From a bacterium (GTDB lineage: Bacteria; Bacteroidota; Bacteroidia; B-17B0; Aurantibacillaceae), in contig JAQSCW010000035.1 in the NCBI GenBank assembly GCA_029945625.1, positions 1 to 64,000 on the forward strand: a DNA stretch of 64,000 nucleotides, written 5' to 3'. This document shows positions 42,445 through 52,103 of the stretch, in pieces. The notes beneath the pieces are model-generated. The model ran no database searches. It was given only the letters and a program-made list of their open reading frames with translations, and was not told where the DNA came from. The position numbers and the translations under genes are program-made. Every line of letters starts with the position of its first letter. The first letter of the stretch is position 1.

Positions 42445-43830
42445 TTATCCTCTTAAGTGTTCTATCAATTCCTTTTTTGTCAATTTTTGTTGCTGTCCGT
42501 CTTCCATGTTTTTTAGCGACAGGTTTCCGCTAGCCATCTCATCGCTTCCCACAGTGCAAACATAGGGGATGCCCTTTTTATTCGCGTAATCAAATTGTTT
42601 CGCCAGTTTTTTGGTGAGTTCGGGGTAGACTTCACAGGAAATCCCATGATCATGTAATTCTTTTGCAAGTGTAAGGCAAAATAATTGGGTGTCCCGGTCA
42701 AAGTGCGTGAACAATAATTTGGTGCCCGATGTTTTTGTGATCTTCTCGGGAAACAAACTGAGCTCCTCCATGATATCGTAGATGCGATCAATTCCAAATG
42801 ATACGCCCACACCACTCATATTGGGTAAACCAAAATTTCCGGTGAGATCGTCGTAGCGACCACCTCCTAAAATACTTGAACTTAGTGTGCCAACTTTTGC
42901 CTTTGCTTCAAAAATAGTTCCGGTATAATAATTTAAACCGCGGGCCAGAGTAATGTCGAGTTCAAACTCCAGGTGTTGTAATCCCAGTACTTTTGTTTGT
43001 TCCAATAAAAAATTAAGTTCTTCAATTCCTTTTTTTCCTGCTTCTGTAGCGCCAAGTAATTCATTCAATACCTTTATTTTATCGGCATTGCTGCCTTTAA
43101 AATCGAGGAGAGGCAAAAGTTTCGTGATGGCACTTTCGGAAATTCCTTTTTCTCTGAGTTCTTTTATCACGCCGTCCTTACCTACTTTATCGAGCTTATC
43201 AATAGCCACGGTAATGTCACTAATTTTGGAGGGTTCTTGAATTACCTCGGCCAGAGCAGTAAGAATTTTTCGGTTATTAAATTTTAAGATGGCAGGGATC
43301 TTAAGTTCTTTAAACGTCTTATCCATTAAGGTGATCAGATCGAGTTCGTTCAGCAGTGAATCGGACCCAATCACGTCGGCATCGCATTGGTAAAATTCGC
43401 GGTAACGACCTTTTTGCGGTCGATCGGCACGCCACACCGGTTGAATTTGAAAACGTTTAAAAGGGAACACCAGATTATTTTGATTCATTACCACAAAACG
43501 CGCAAAAGGCACGGTGAGGTCGTAACGAAGAGCTCTTTCGGAAATAAATTTGGTGAATGTTTTTTCTCCCTTGTTCTTTTCTTCAAGCAACTGTTGATCG
43601 TCTTTAAATTCTGAAAAATAATTTCCGCTGTTTAAGATCTTAAAGATCAGTTTATCTCCTTCTTCGCCATACTTTCCGGTAAGAGTATCTAAGGTCTCCA
43701 TGGCGGGGGTCTCAATACACTGATAACCAAAAAGCTCAAAGTTTCGGCGAACGATTCCCAGAATATACTGTCTCTTCTGCATCTCAGCAGGTCCAAAATC
43801 GCGCGTTCCCCTTGGTAATGAAGGTTTCAT
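42445..43830 (-). CDS. hisS: Histidyl-tRNA synthetase
   Basis: 461 residues of the class II synthetase family. Seen are PSLPRGTRDFGP at the start, RYDLTVPFARFV (motif 2 region with the histidine-A type sequence), RGLNYYTGTIFEA (histidine-binding) and GGGRYDDL with the C-terminal GVSFGIDR. A C-terminal anticodon-binding domain follows. It charges tRNA-His. Placement directly before hutH puts charging and breakdown of histidine in one operon. Confidence 0.95.
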   Translation of the reverse strand: MKPSLPRGTRDFGPAEMQKRQYILGIVRRNFELFGYQCIETPAMETLDTLTGKYGEEGDKLIFKILNSGNYFSEFKDDQQLLEEKNKGEKTFTKFISERALRYDLTVPFARFVVMNQNNLVFPFKRFQIQPVWRADRPQKGRYREFYQCDADVIGSDSLLNELDLITLMDKTFKELKIPAILKFNNRKILTALAEVIQEPSKISDITVAIDKLDKVGKDGVIKELREKGISESAITKLLPLLDFKGSNADKIKVLNELLGATEAGKKGIEELNFLLEQTKVLGLQHLEFELDITLARGLNYYTGTIFEAKAKVGTLSSSILGGGRYDDLTGNFGLPNMSGVGVSFGIDRIYDIMEELSLFPEKITKTSGTKLLFTHFDRDTQLFCLTLAKELHDHGISCEVYPELTKKLAKQFDYANKKGIPYVCTVGSDEMASGNLSLKNMEDGQQQKLTKKELIEHLRG

Positions 43831-43977
43831 TTATTTAGAATTTCGGCACAAACTTAAAAAAAACTAGTCATTCATTTTCATTTATTTACGGGTTGAGCGA
43901 TAAAAAGCACACTAATTTTTAATAAAATCCTTTAGCATTCGGTAAATTAGCTGCTTTTAGCGAAGCTCGAAACGGGT

Positions 43978-45207
43978 ATGAGAAAATGGCGCCTCTTTAT
44001 GAATTTCTCCCTGATAAAGGAATACAAAGGCTATGTGCTTTTCGCAGCGCTGGTTTTAGGGGGTATTTTTACGATCGAGAACATCAACGATCGTTTTTGG
44101 CTGAACGATTTTAAAGTGTATTACCTTGCCGCAAAGAACCTGCTGGCCGGCGATCCCGTATACGGTGTGGTATTGGGACTTGATACCGGATTTTACAAAT
44201 ATTCGCCTTCAATTCTCCTCGCGTTTGTTCCATTTACCTTTATGAGTTATTATGCCGCCTCAGTCGTTCACTTCTGCGCGATTGCCTTGGCAGCCCTGTT
44301 TTGCACCTTGCTTGTTCAGCGCACTCTCATGCTGTATGTCCTTCCGGCGCAGCACCGTCCTGCCTCCTACCTGTTGCCGGTAGCTTTTGTGTGTGTGCTC
44401 AATCATTTGTTTCGCGAATTGCATTTAGGAAATGTGAACATGATTATTGTGTGTTTTCTGAGTGCCGCCCTCTATTTCCTCATGTCCGGCAAAGACGTTA
44501 AATGCGGTATTTTGCTTGGCATAGTGGTACTGATAAAACCTTATCTCCTGCTTTTGAGTCTGCCTCTTTTTCTGCATCAAAAATTCAGAAGTTTATTCTC
44601 TCAGGTACTCACGTTACTGTTTTCGGTTGTTCCGGTATTTGTGTTTTTTGGTTTCAGCAAAACAATCGCTTTGCATACTCAATGGGTAAAGGCAGTGCTG
44701 TATCACAGCGAATACCTCACCAGCGAACATACCCTGGTGGCGCTTATCCGAAAGTACCTCCATGTGGGTATGCCTGATAGCTATCAGTTTTATGTTCTCA
44801 TTTTTTTCACACTAACTTACCTACTGGTATTCGCCTTTTTTATCCGACCACGTATTAAGAAAGATCCCGCCAAAGAAAATGGATTTTTGTTTCTGTCATA
44901 CTTCACTCTGCTAGCGCTAATTCCAAGCATACTTATTACCGATACCGAACACTTTTTATTTGCCTCACCCTTATTGATTTTTGCATTCAATCACCTGTGG
45001 GTGCCAAAAAGCACCTTTTTAAAAAGTCTTTTTGTTTTTATTGTTTTAGTATATGGAACGGCGGGAGGCGGGATCTTTGGATCAAATGTGAACGAACGCT
45101 TTGAAGAACTGGGCCTGTTGGGAATCGCTAATTTGGGCATTATTATCTTTGTACTCTTTGTTTTTTCGAAAGACCTATATAAAAAAACCAGTTCCGCAAA
45201 CGCATGA
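43978..45207 (+). CDS. Glycosyltransferase family 87-type membrane protein (DUF2029)
   Basis: 409 residues with about ten hydrophobic helices. A periplasmic loop after helix 1 reads FWLNDFKVYYLAAKNLLAGDPVYG, which is the GT87 signature including the catalytic Asp-type residues. These enzymes add a hexose or mannose from a polyprenyl-phosphate donor. It ends with the 4-base ATGA overlap into the next gene. Confidence 0.75.
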   Translation: MRKWRLFMNFSLIKEYKGYVLFAALVLGGIFTIENINDRFWLNDFKVYYLAAKNLLAGDPVYGVVLGLDTGFYKYSPSILLAFVPFTFMSYYAASVVHFCAIALAALFCTLLVQRTLMLYVLPAQHRPASYLLPVAFVCVLNHLFRELHLGNVNMIIVCFLSAALYFLMSGKDVKCGILLGIVVLIKPYLLLLSLPLFLHQKFRSLFSQVLTLLFSVVPVFVFFGFSKTIALHTQWVKAVLYHSEYLTSEHTLVALIRKYLHVGMPDSYQFYVLIFFTLTYLLVFAFFIRPRIKKDPAKENGFLFLSYFTLLALIPSILITDTEHFLFASPLLIFAFNHLWVPKSTFLKSLFVFIVLVYGTAGGGIFGSNVNERFEELGLLGIANLGIIIFVLFVFSKDLYKKTSSANA

Positions 45208-46877
45208 GATGGCTGATTGACAAATACGCTTCGTGGATCATTGTGCTGGCTGCAGCCGTCCTGTATTTGCCATTCCTTGGCTCGGTACGTTTGTTTGATT
45301 GGGACGAGATTAATTTTGCGGAATGTGCCCGGGAGATGCTGCTCACAAAAAATTATCTGAGTCTTCAAATGAATTTCCTTCCATTTTCAGAAAAACCACC
45401 GCTCTTTATTTGGCTTTCGGCTTTGAGCATGCACTTTTTTGGTGTGAATGAGTTTGCTGCCCGTTTGCCGAACGCAGTATGTGGTATGCTCACCTTGGTG
45501 ATTCTCTTTAAAATTGGTAGCAGGGTGTATTCGCCCCGCATGGGCTGGCTCTGGGTGCTAAGTTATGCCGGCTCAACGCTTCCCATGTTTTATTTTAAAT
45601 CGGGCATCATCGACCCTTGGTTTAATCTCTTTATTTTTCTGGGCATTTATTTCTTTGTACTTTTTTCATATTCCAATTCCTCGGAAGCAAAAAATAGGTC
45701 GATCAAACATGTTTTTCTTTCAGCTTTATTCATCGGCCTCGCTATTCTCACCAAAGGTCCGGTAGCATTGCTTATCTATGGCGGCTGTGTGGCGGTGTTT
45801 CTGGTTTTCAAAAAATTTAAGAAAGTACTTTCCTTAAAGCAGTTTTTTATACTTGCCGGCGTAATAGCTTTTGTTGGGGGTCTCTGGTTTTTGCTCCTGG
45901 TTATAGATGGAAAACTGACACTCATTACACATTTTGTGAGTTACCAAATTCATTTGCAACAAACTGAAGATTCGGGTCATGGCGGGCCTTTCTATTATCA
46001 TTTTATTGTCTTGCTCCTTGGTTGTTTTCCCGCTTCTGTCTTCGCCCTCAGAGCATTTAAGTTTTTAGGCACCGAAAACGGATTGCAAAAACAATTTAGG
46101 GAACTGATGCTCGTCTTATTTTGGGTGGTATTTCTTTTATTTTCCTTTGTGGTAAAAACCAAAATTGTGCATTACTCTTCTTTGTGCTACTTTCCCCTCA
46201 CTTTTTTAGCTGCACTGGGCATTCAACAACTAATTTCGGGCGAATTAGCTTGGAAAAAGTGGATGAGCTTTTTTTTGATCTTTGTTGGTCTTATTTTTGG
46301 CCTTGCCTTGTCGGCATTGCCATTGGTGGAACCTTTTAAACAGCAGCTCATCGCCAGTGGATGGATTAAGGATGCCTTTGCGATTGAAAATTTAAAAGCC
46401 TCGGTACATTGGTCGGGATTTGACTATTTCATTGGTCTACTCACCATCAGCTCTGTCATTTATTCGGGAATCGAACTTCGCAAAAAAAACTACCTAAAGG
46501 CCGTCCTCATTGTCTTTCTGGCAAATATGCTGGTGGTTGAACTGGCTTCCCTTGTTTTAGCCCCAAAAATTGAACAATACTCACAGGCAGCGGCCATCGA
46601 TTTTTACGAATCAAAACAAAACGAATCGTGCTATATCAGCGCCCTAGGGTACCACAGTTACGCTCAGTATTTTTATCCCCGCAGAGCAGTCGATTCAAAC
46701 CCCCAACATCTTTCCACCGATTGGATGCTTGCAGGCCCCATCGACAAAAGGGCCTATTTTGTGGCAAAAATTGATAACGTTGAAGAGCACCTCATTCAGC
46801 ACCCCTCCTTAAAGGAGATTGGGAGAAAAAACGGGTATGTATTTCTTTTACGTGAACGGGTTACTACACCGCATTAA
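45204..46877 (+). CDS. ArnT/PMT-like glycosyltransferase (GT39/GT83 type)
   Basis: 557 residues with about 12 transmembrane helices. The first periplasmic loop reads RLFDWDEINFAECAREML, with the WDE and E motifs of ArnT-like lipid-linked transferases, and LPFSEKPPLFIWL follows. It should move a sugar (for example aminoarabinose or mannose) from undecaprenyl phosphate to lipid A or another acceptor. Acceptor unknown. Coupled by overlap to the GT87-type gene, so they form a two-gene unit. Confidence 0.8.
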   Translation: MRWLIDKYASWIIVLAAAVLYLPFLGSVRLFDWDEINFAECAREMLLTKNYLSLQMNFLPFSEKPPLFIWLSALSMHFFGVNEFAARLPNAVCGMLTLVILFKIGSRVYSPRMGWLWVLSYAGSTLPMFYFKSGIIDPWFNLFIFLGIYFFVLFSYSNSSEAKNRSIKHVFLSALFIGLAILTKGPVALLIYGGCVAVFLVFKKFKKVLSLKQFFILAGVIAFVGGLWFLLLVIDGKLTLITHFVSYQIHLQQTEDSGHGGPFYYHFIVLLLGCFPASVFALRAFKFLGTENGLQKQFRELMLVLFWVVFLLFSFVVKTKIVHYSSLCYFPLTFLAALGIQQLISGELAWKKWMSFFLIFVGLIFGLALSALPLVEPFKQQLIASGWIKDAFAIENLKASVHWSGFDYFIGLLTISSVIYSGIELRKKNYLKAVLIVFLANMLVVELASLVLAPKIEQYSQAAAIDFYESKQNESCYISALGYHSYAQYFYPRRAVDSNPQHLSTDWMLAGPIDKRAYFVAKIDNVEEHLIQHPSLKEIGRKNGYVFLLRERVTTPH

Positions 46878-47130
46878 ACCAGAATCTAGTTGACATCCAA
46901 GATTTTTCAATTTCTTAACATTTATTTTGATACTTCCTCGCCATTCGCTAAACCTTCTGCCCCGAGCTATGTTTTGTCTGCAATGTTGCCTATTCACCAA
47001 TTTATTCGAAGTAAATCGACTCAAACTACATGAAAGGTGAAAATATAATTTGGAAACTTGCTGAAGAAAAATAGTTTCCATACGTTTGTGCCCGATTCCA
47101 AACAAAAATGACACGTCACATAAAATTAAT

Positions 47131-49482
47131 ATGACATTTAAACTTACGGTCCTGTTCTTATTCTCTTGCTTACTCGGTTTTAGTCAGGAAAAAGCCACAC
47201 TAAGTGGTTATATAAAAGACGTCGAAAATGGAGAATCACTTATTGGCGCAACAGTTGTTAAGCAGGGCACCAATTTAGGGGCCCAGGCCAATGAGTATGG
47301 GTTCTATTCCATCACCCTGCCAAAAGGGCAACATACCATTGATGTTTCATTAATCGGCTACCAAACCTTTACCTTTGCCATCGATCTTCAGAAAAGCATT
47401 ACCAAAAATTTTGAACTCGGCGAAGCAGGTCAGGATTTGGAAGAAGTTGTGATTACCGGCGAAGCGGCCGATAAAAACATTAGCAGTGTTGAGATGAGCG
47501 TCGCCAAGCTCGACATCAAACAAATTAATAAAATTCCGGCCTTGTTAGGGGAGGTGGATGTGATTCGGGCTATTCAGCTACTTCCGGGTGTGACCACCAT
47601 TGGGGAAGGCGCCAGCGGATTTAACGTACGTGGCGGAAATATCGACCAAAATCTCATCTTAATGGATGAAGCTCCGGTATACAATTCTTCCCACTTATTT
47701 GGTTTTTTCTCAGTGTTTAATCCCGATGCCGTTAAAGATGTAAAACTCATCAAGGGGGGCATTCCATCGCAATATGGCGGTCGTGTGTCGTCCATTTTGG
47801 ATGTGCGCATGAAAGAAGGAAACAGCAAGCGCATGGCCGTTACCGGCGGCATAGGCACCATTTTCAGCAGATTGAGCATTGAAGGGCCCCTCGTAAAAGA
47901 TAAAGTTAGTTTCATTATTGCAGGACGCAGAAGTTATATCGATGCCCTGGTGAAACCCTTCTTAAAAGCAAGTAGCCCCATCAAAAAGGCAGATTTTTAT
48001 TTTTACGATCTTACGGCAAAAATTAATTGGCGCATCAACGACAAGAATACAGTATTCGCCAGCGGCTATATGGGCCGCGATATTTTTGGCTCCACTGTGT
48101 TTAAATTCGACTGGGGAAATGCCACTGCTACCACGCGATGGAACCATATCTTTAATAAACGTTTGTTTATGAACCTTACCGCGTTTTATAGCAATTATAA
48201 CTATTATCTGGCGTTTACGGCCAATAACGGTCAGGGTTTTAAATGGAATAGCAATATTATTAATTACAGCGGCAAGGCCGACTTTATCTTCTATCTCAAC
48301 ACCCGCAATACCATCCGTTATGGCGCACAAGCCTTGTTTTATGATTTCCTTCCTTACAACGCTACGGGCACATTCGATAATGCCACCGTAAAATTTTTAG
48401 CCGATAAACGGTATGGCGTTGAGTCGTCGGTATATGTTGGGAACGAGCAAAAACTCACTCAAAAACTCACTGTGGAATATGGCCTCCGTTTAAGCGTGTA
48501 CAGTTATGTGGGCAAAGGCAAAGCTTACTATTTTAGAGATACCATTCCCAATACCACTCTGCCACTTGAATCCACCAAACAATTCAGTAAAGGAGAACTC
48601 ATTCAACAGTATGTAACGCCCGAGCCACGCTTCTCCATGAACTACATGATCAATAAAAAAAGTTCGTTCAAGGCCAGTTATAATCGCATGGCTCAATACA
48701 TCCAGTTAATCAGTAATACCGCTGCCAGCACCCCACTCGATGTATATACCATCGCCTCCAATAATTTGAAGCCTCTTATCGCCGACCAGGGCAGTGTAGG
48801 TTACTTCCGAAATTTCAGAGATAATTCCATCGAAACTTCTGTGGAAGTTTATTATAAGTATTTGCAAAATCAATTGGACTATATTGACAATGCCGATCTC
48901 TTCATCAACCCCACGGTTGAAAACCAACTCGTGCAGGGACTTGGACGCGCCTATGGCAGTGAATTCTACATCCGCAAGTCACAAGGCCGATGGCAGGGTT
49001 GGGTGAGTTACACCTTGAGTCAAACCAAACGCTTGGTGCGTGGCATCAGCAACGACGATTGGTTTTTTAGTCGTTACGACCGAACACACGTGTTAAACAC
49101 AAGCATTAATTACGACATCACCAAACGTTTGAATGTGTCGGTAAATTTTGTGTACCTCACCGGAGTTCCGGGCACCTTCCCGAATTCAAAACTACAGGTC
49201 CAAACTCTTAACATTCCCTATAACACAGATAATATTCGTAACAACTACCGCATCACCCCCTACCATCGTATGGACATTGGTGCCACGTATAATTTTAACG
49301 TTGCCCCCGGAGCCCGTTATAAGAGCTCATTGGTATTCAGTGTTTACAATGTGTATAACCGTCGTAATGCTTTTAGTATTTATTTCCGCACTGCACCGGG
49401 TGATCCTCTGCAAACACAGGCCGTTCGCTTCTCGGTAGTGGGATCTTTTGTGCCGGCACTCACCTATAATTTTAATTTCTAA
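47131..49482 (+). CDS. TonB-dependent outer-membrane receptor
   Basis: 783 residues from ATG 47131; the frame is open to 47086, but the signal peptide begins here (MTFKLTVLFLFSCLLGFS). Domains: carboxypeptidase-regulatory-like beta sandwich (about 25-110, SGYIKDVENGESLIGATV), plug (about 120-230, GFNVRGGNIDQNLILMDEAPVYN), then a 22-strand barrel to the end. It imports a large nutrient, driven by TonB. It is immediately followed by a DUF4249 gene, a pairing common in this phylum. Substrate unknown. The preceding 250-base gap has no gene. Confidence 0.9.
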   Translation: MTFKLTVLFLFSCLLGFSQEKATLSGYIKDVENGESLIGATVVKQGTNLGAQANEYGFYSITLPKGQHTIDVSLIGYQTFTFAIDLQKSITKNFELGEAGQDLEEVVITGEAADKNISSVEMSVAKLDIKQINKIPALLGEVDVIRAIQLLPGVTTIGEGASGFNVRGGNIDQNLILMDEAPVYNSSHLFGFFSVFNPDAVKDVKLIKGGIPSQYGGRVSSILDVRMKEGNSKRMAVTGGIGTIFSRLSIEGPLVKDKVSFIIAGRRSYIDALVKPFLKASSPIKKADFYFYDLTAKINWRINDKNTVFASGYMGRDIFGSTVFKFDWGNATATTRWNHIFNKRLFMNLTAFYSNYNYYLAFTANNGQGFKWNSNIINYSGKADFIFYLNTRNTIRYGAQALFYDFLPYNATGTFDNATVKFLADKRYGVESSVYVGNEQKLTQKLTVEYGLRLSVYSYVGKGKAYYFRDTIPNTTLPLESTKQFSKGELIQQYVTPEPRFSMNYMINKKSSFKASYNRMAQYIQLISNTAASTPLDVYTIASNNLKPLIADQGSVGYFRNFRDNSIETSVEVYYKYLQNQLDYIDNADLFINPTVENQLVQGLGRAYGSEFYIRKSQGRWQGWVSYTLSQTKRLVRGISNDDWFFSRYDRTHVLNTSINYDITKRLNVSVNFVYLTGVPGTFPNSKLQVQTLNIPYNTDNIRNNYRITPYHRMDIGATYNFNVAPGARYKSSLVFSVYNVYNRRNAFSIYFRTAPGDPLQTQAVRFSVVGSFVPALTYNFNF

Positions 49483-49486
49483 GAAC

Positions 49487-50377
49487 ATGAAAATAAAATC
49501 GGCATCTGCTTTTTTCCTTCTCATCTCTGCCCTCGCTTTTTTTACTTCCTGTGAAGACGTGGTGCAGATAAAACTCGACGAAGGCTCTAAACTTTATGTG
49601 ATTGATGCGTTTGTGAATGATATGGCCGGCAAACAAATAATTCGCATTACCACCAACGACAGTTACTTTAGTAATTCTCTGGCACCCGCTGTGCCAAATG
49701 CCGATGTGATTCTGAAAGATCTTACACGTAACAAACAATTCAAGTTCGATTATATCTCAAATGGTAATTACGTGATGAATGTGAGCCCATCCGATTCTTT
49801 AGGTCTCGTCGACCACCAATACGAATTACGCGTTACCATTGATGGAGATGTGTATACCTCCCTTTCCATCCTCAAACGTAAAGCCTCCATCGATAGTATT
49901 TCTTCTCAGTATTTCGACGGCAACAGCGGATTTGGCCCTCCGGGACCACCCTATTACCTTTGTTATTTAAATGCAAAAGATAAAACCGATGCAAATCCCG
50001 ATTATTATTGGATCAAAACATTCCGCAACGACAGTCTGATCTTTAGTTCTTCCGACATCAATGTTGCCATCGACGGCAGCAATGGTGCCTTTAATATAGA
50101 AGGCGTGGACTCTACCTTGTTTACCCCACCCATGACCTTTTTAGGATTTAATCAATTTAGTAAGGGGTCGACGTGCACCGTGGAAATTCATTCCATATCA
50201 CACGACACATATTTCTTTTTTATCCAAGCTGCCGCGCAAATTAATAACGGCGGACTTTTTGCCACCACACCCGAAAATGTGAAAACAAACATCATCAGTC
50301 CTTCAAACGCTAAAACACGGGCAGTAGGTTGGTTCAACATGGCAGGAGTGGCTAGAAAAACGACTACGGTTGACTGA
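49487..50377 (+). CDS. DUF4249-domain lipoprotein
   Basis: 296 residues from ATG 49487, four bases after the TonB receptor stop. Lipobox FTSC (Cys22) follows a hydrophobic leader. The family start EDVVQIKLDEGSKLYVIDAFVND is typical. DUF4249 proteins are predicted outer-membrane lipoproteins accompanying a TonB receptor, perhaps serving as a surface substrate-capture subunit. A GFGPPGPPYY segment in the middle may form a loop. Confidence 0.87.
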   Translation: MKIKSASAFFLLISALAFFTSCEDVVQIKLDEGSKLYVIDAFVNDMAGKQIIRITTNDSYFSNSLAPAVPNADVILKDLTRNKQFKFDYISNGNYVMNVSPSDSLGLVDHQYELRVTIDGDVYTSLSILKRKASIDSISSQYFDGNSGFGPPGPPYYLCYLNAKDKTDANPDYYWIKTFRNDSLIFSSSDINVAIDGSNGAFNIEGVDSTLFTPPMTFLGFNQFSKGSTCTVEIHSISHDTYFFFIQAAAQINNGGLFATTPENVKTNIISPSNAKTRAVGWFNMAGVARKTTTVD

Positions 50378-50543
50378 TTTAGTCATTAATTTCTATACAA
50401 AGTTAGTCGCTTTTATTTTTTCGTCCCTTGGGTTAAAAGTGGCAAGGGTGATCATCTCTCCACCTCTCAAAAATATTCACTACCGATGGAACCGGTGAAT
50501 ATCCAAATTTTTCTTACCTTAGTTTCTCCAACCCATTCATTCT

Positions 50544-52034
50544 ATGAAACAACTGATTCTTGTGTTCATCCATGGTTACAGCGTTAGTGATTTGGATACC
50601 TACGGCGAATTGCCACTTCGTTTAAAAAATGAAGCGTCCGCCCGGGGACTGCAAATTCAAATTGAAAACATCTTTTTGGGCCGTTATATTTCCTTTAGTG
50701 ACGATGTAAAATTAGAGGATGTGGCAAAAGCACTCGAATTTGCAGTTCAACAACAGATTCCGAAAGATCAACATTTCGTTTGCATAACCCATTCAACAGG
50801 CGGGCCTTTGGCCAGACTCTGGTGGCACTTGTATTATCAGCAAACTAACCGTTCATGTGCCATGAGTCACCTCATCATGCTCTCGCCCGCAAATTTTGGA
50901 TCGGCTCTGGCACAATTAGGCAAAACACGTTTGAGTCGTGTCAAATCCTGGTTTAATGGTATTGAGCCCGGACAAGGAATACTAAATTGGCTGGAACTGG
51001 GCAGTAGCGGGTCATGGGAGCTGAACAAAAACTGGATCCTGAACGGTGAAGTACCGGAAAAAGAAAATAAAGTTTTCTCATTTGTGATCACCGGCCAAAG
51101 CATCGACCGTAAATTATATGACCATGTGAATTCCTACACCGGCGAAATTGGCTCCGATGGCGTGGTGCGGGTATGCTCGGCCAATCTTAACTCTACTTTC
51201 ATCAAACTTCAGCAACATGCGCCCACATTTGAAAACGACGTGGCACGTGCCGATCAGTTAGAGATCGCTCACTATCAGGAATCCTCAGCAAGCGCCATTC
51301 GCATTGTTAAGAACAAGTCACATTCGGGAAATGATATGGGCATTATGCGCTGCGTAAAAAAAGAGACTGACGATCATAAAAACGATGAATTGGTGCAGAG
51401 CATTTTCGAATGTATTTCGGTAAACAACCGTGATACTTACCACGAGCTGAGTGCCAAATTCGCTCAGGAAACAGTGGCTGTTCAGGCCGAATTGAAAATT
51501 GAGACTGACGGCGGGCTGCTCAACAAAACGCGGTATATCCACGACCGTTATGCCATGGTTATTTTTCGGGTAACAGATACGGAAGGCAATGCCATCAGCG
51601 ATTTTGACCTTTTACTCACCGCCGGAAACAATGACGATCCCGACCAACTCCCTCCCGGGTTTTTTGCCGACCGTCAACGCAATTCTCTCAATAAAAATAC
51701 ACTCACTTATTTTTTTAACTACGATCTGTTAATTGGTACTGCTGAAGTGAAAACGAAGGAAGGAGAGGTGCTGCGCAAAAAAACAGAGGGGATTGATGCT
51801 CTGGGTTTAAAACTGATTGCTCATCCCGATAAGGGCTTTATCCGCTATTTACCCTGCCGGATAAGGGCTTCCAAAGAGCTCTTTCAAAAAGCACTGCAGG
51901 CAAACAGAACTACCCTGATTGAAATTTGTTTGCAACGGATAGTCAGTGATCAGGTCTTTCGTTTTGAAAAAACGCCCGAAGATAAGATTGCCGGCGATTT
52001 TAAGGATGTAAAACCGGGTAACGTCATTATATAG
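50544..52034 (+). CDS. Alpha/beta-hydrolase (lipase-like) with C-terminal unknown domain
   Basis: 496 residues without signal peptide. Residues 1-230 form an alpha/beta-hydrolase domain: HGYSVSD oxyanion loop (10-16) and nucleophile S84 in THSTGGP, as in class 2 or DUF676 lipases. A Gly-rich LIMLSPANFGS follows. The acid may be Asp in SDGVVRV and the His in KSHSG. The C-terminal 200 residues (VAVQAELKIETDGG... DFDLLLTAGNNDDP) form a beta-rich domain I cannot assign. The product may be a cytosolic or effector-like lipase. Single gene; the 166-base gap upstream shows no gene. Confidence 0.7.
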   Translation: MKQLILVFIHGYSVSDLDTYGELPLRLKNEASARGLQIQIENIFLGRYISFSDDVKLEDVAKALEFAVQQQIPKDQHFVCITHSTGGPLARLWWHLYYQQTNRSCAMSHLIMLSPANFGSALAQLGKTRLSRVKSWFNGIEPGQGILNWLELGSSGSWELNKNWILNGEVPEKENKVFSFVITGQSIDRKLYDHVNSYTGEIGSDGVVRVCSANLNSTFIKLQQHAPTFENDVARADQLEIAHYQESSASAIRIVKNKSHSGNDMGIMRCVKKETDDHKNDELVQSIFECISVNNRDTYHELSAKFAQETVAVQAELKIETDGGLLNKTRYIHDRYAMVIFRVTDTEGNAISDFDLLLTAGNNDDPDQLPPGFFADRQRNSLNKNTLTYFFNYDLLIGTAEVKTKEGEVLRKKTEGIDALGLKLIAHPDKGFIRYLPCRIRASKELFQKALQANRTTLIEICLQRIVSDQVFRFEKTPEDKIAGDFKDVKPGNVII

Positions 52035-52086
52035 AAATTAAATATGATAATTATTTAATACCTTTAGATTACGTTTTGTACTCTTT

Positions 52087-52094
52087 TAATTTTG
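52087..52094 (+). promoter_or_regulatory. -7 box of the following T9SS gene
   Basis: TAATTTTG, a perfect TAnnTTTG match, lies nine bases before the ATG at 52104. A TTTAG at 52063-52067, about 19 bases upstream, is a possible -33 element. Confidence 0.5.
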
Positions 52095-52103
52095 CCCATA
52101 GCC

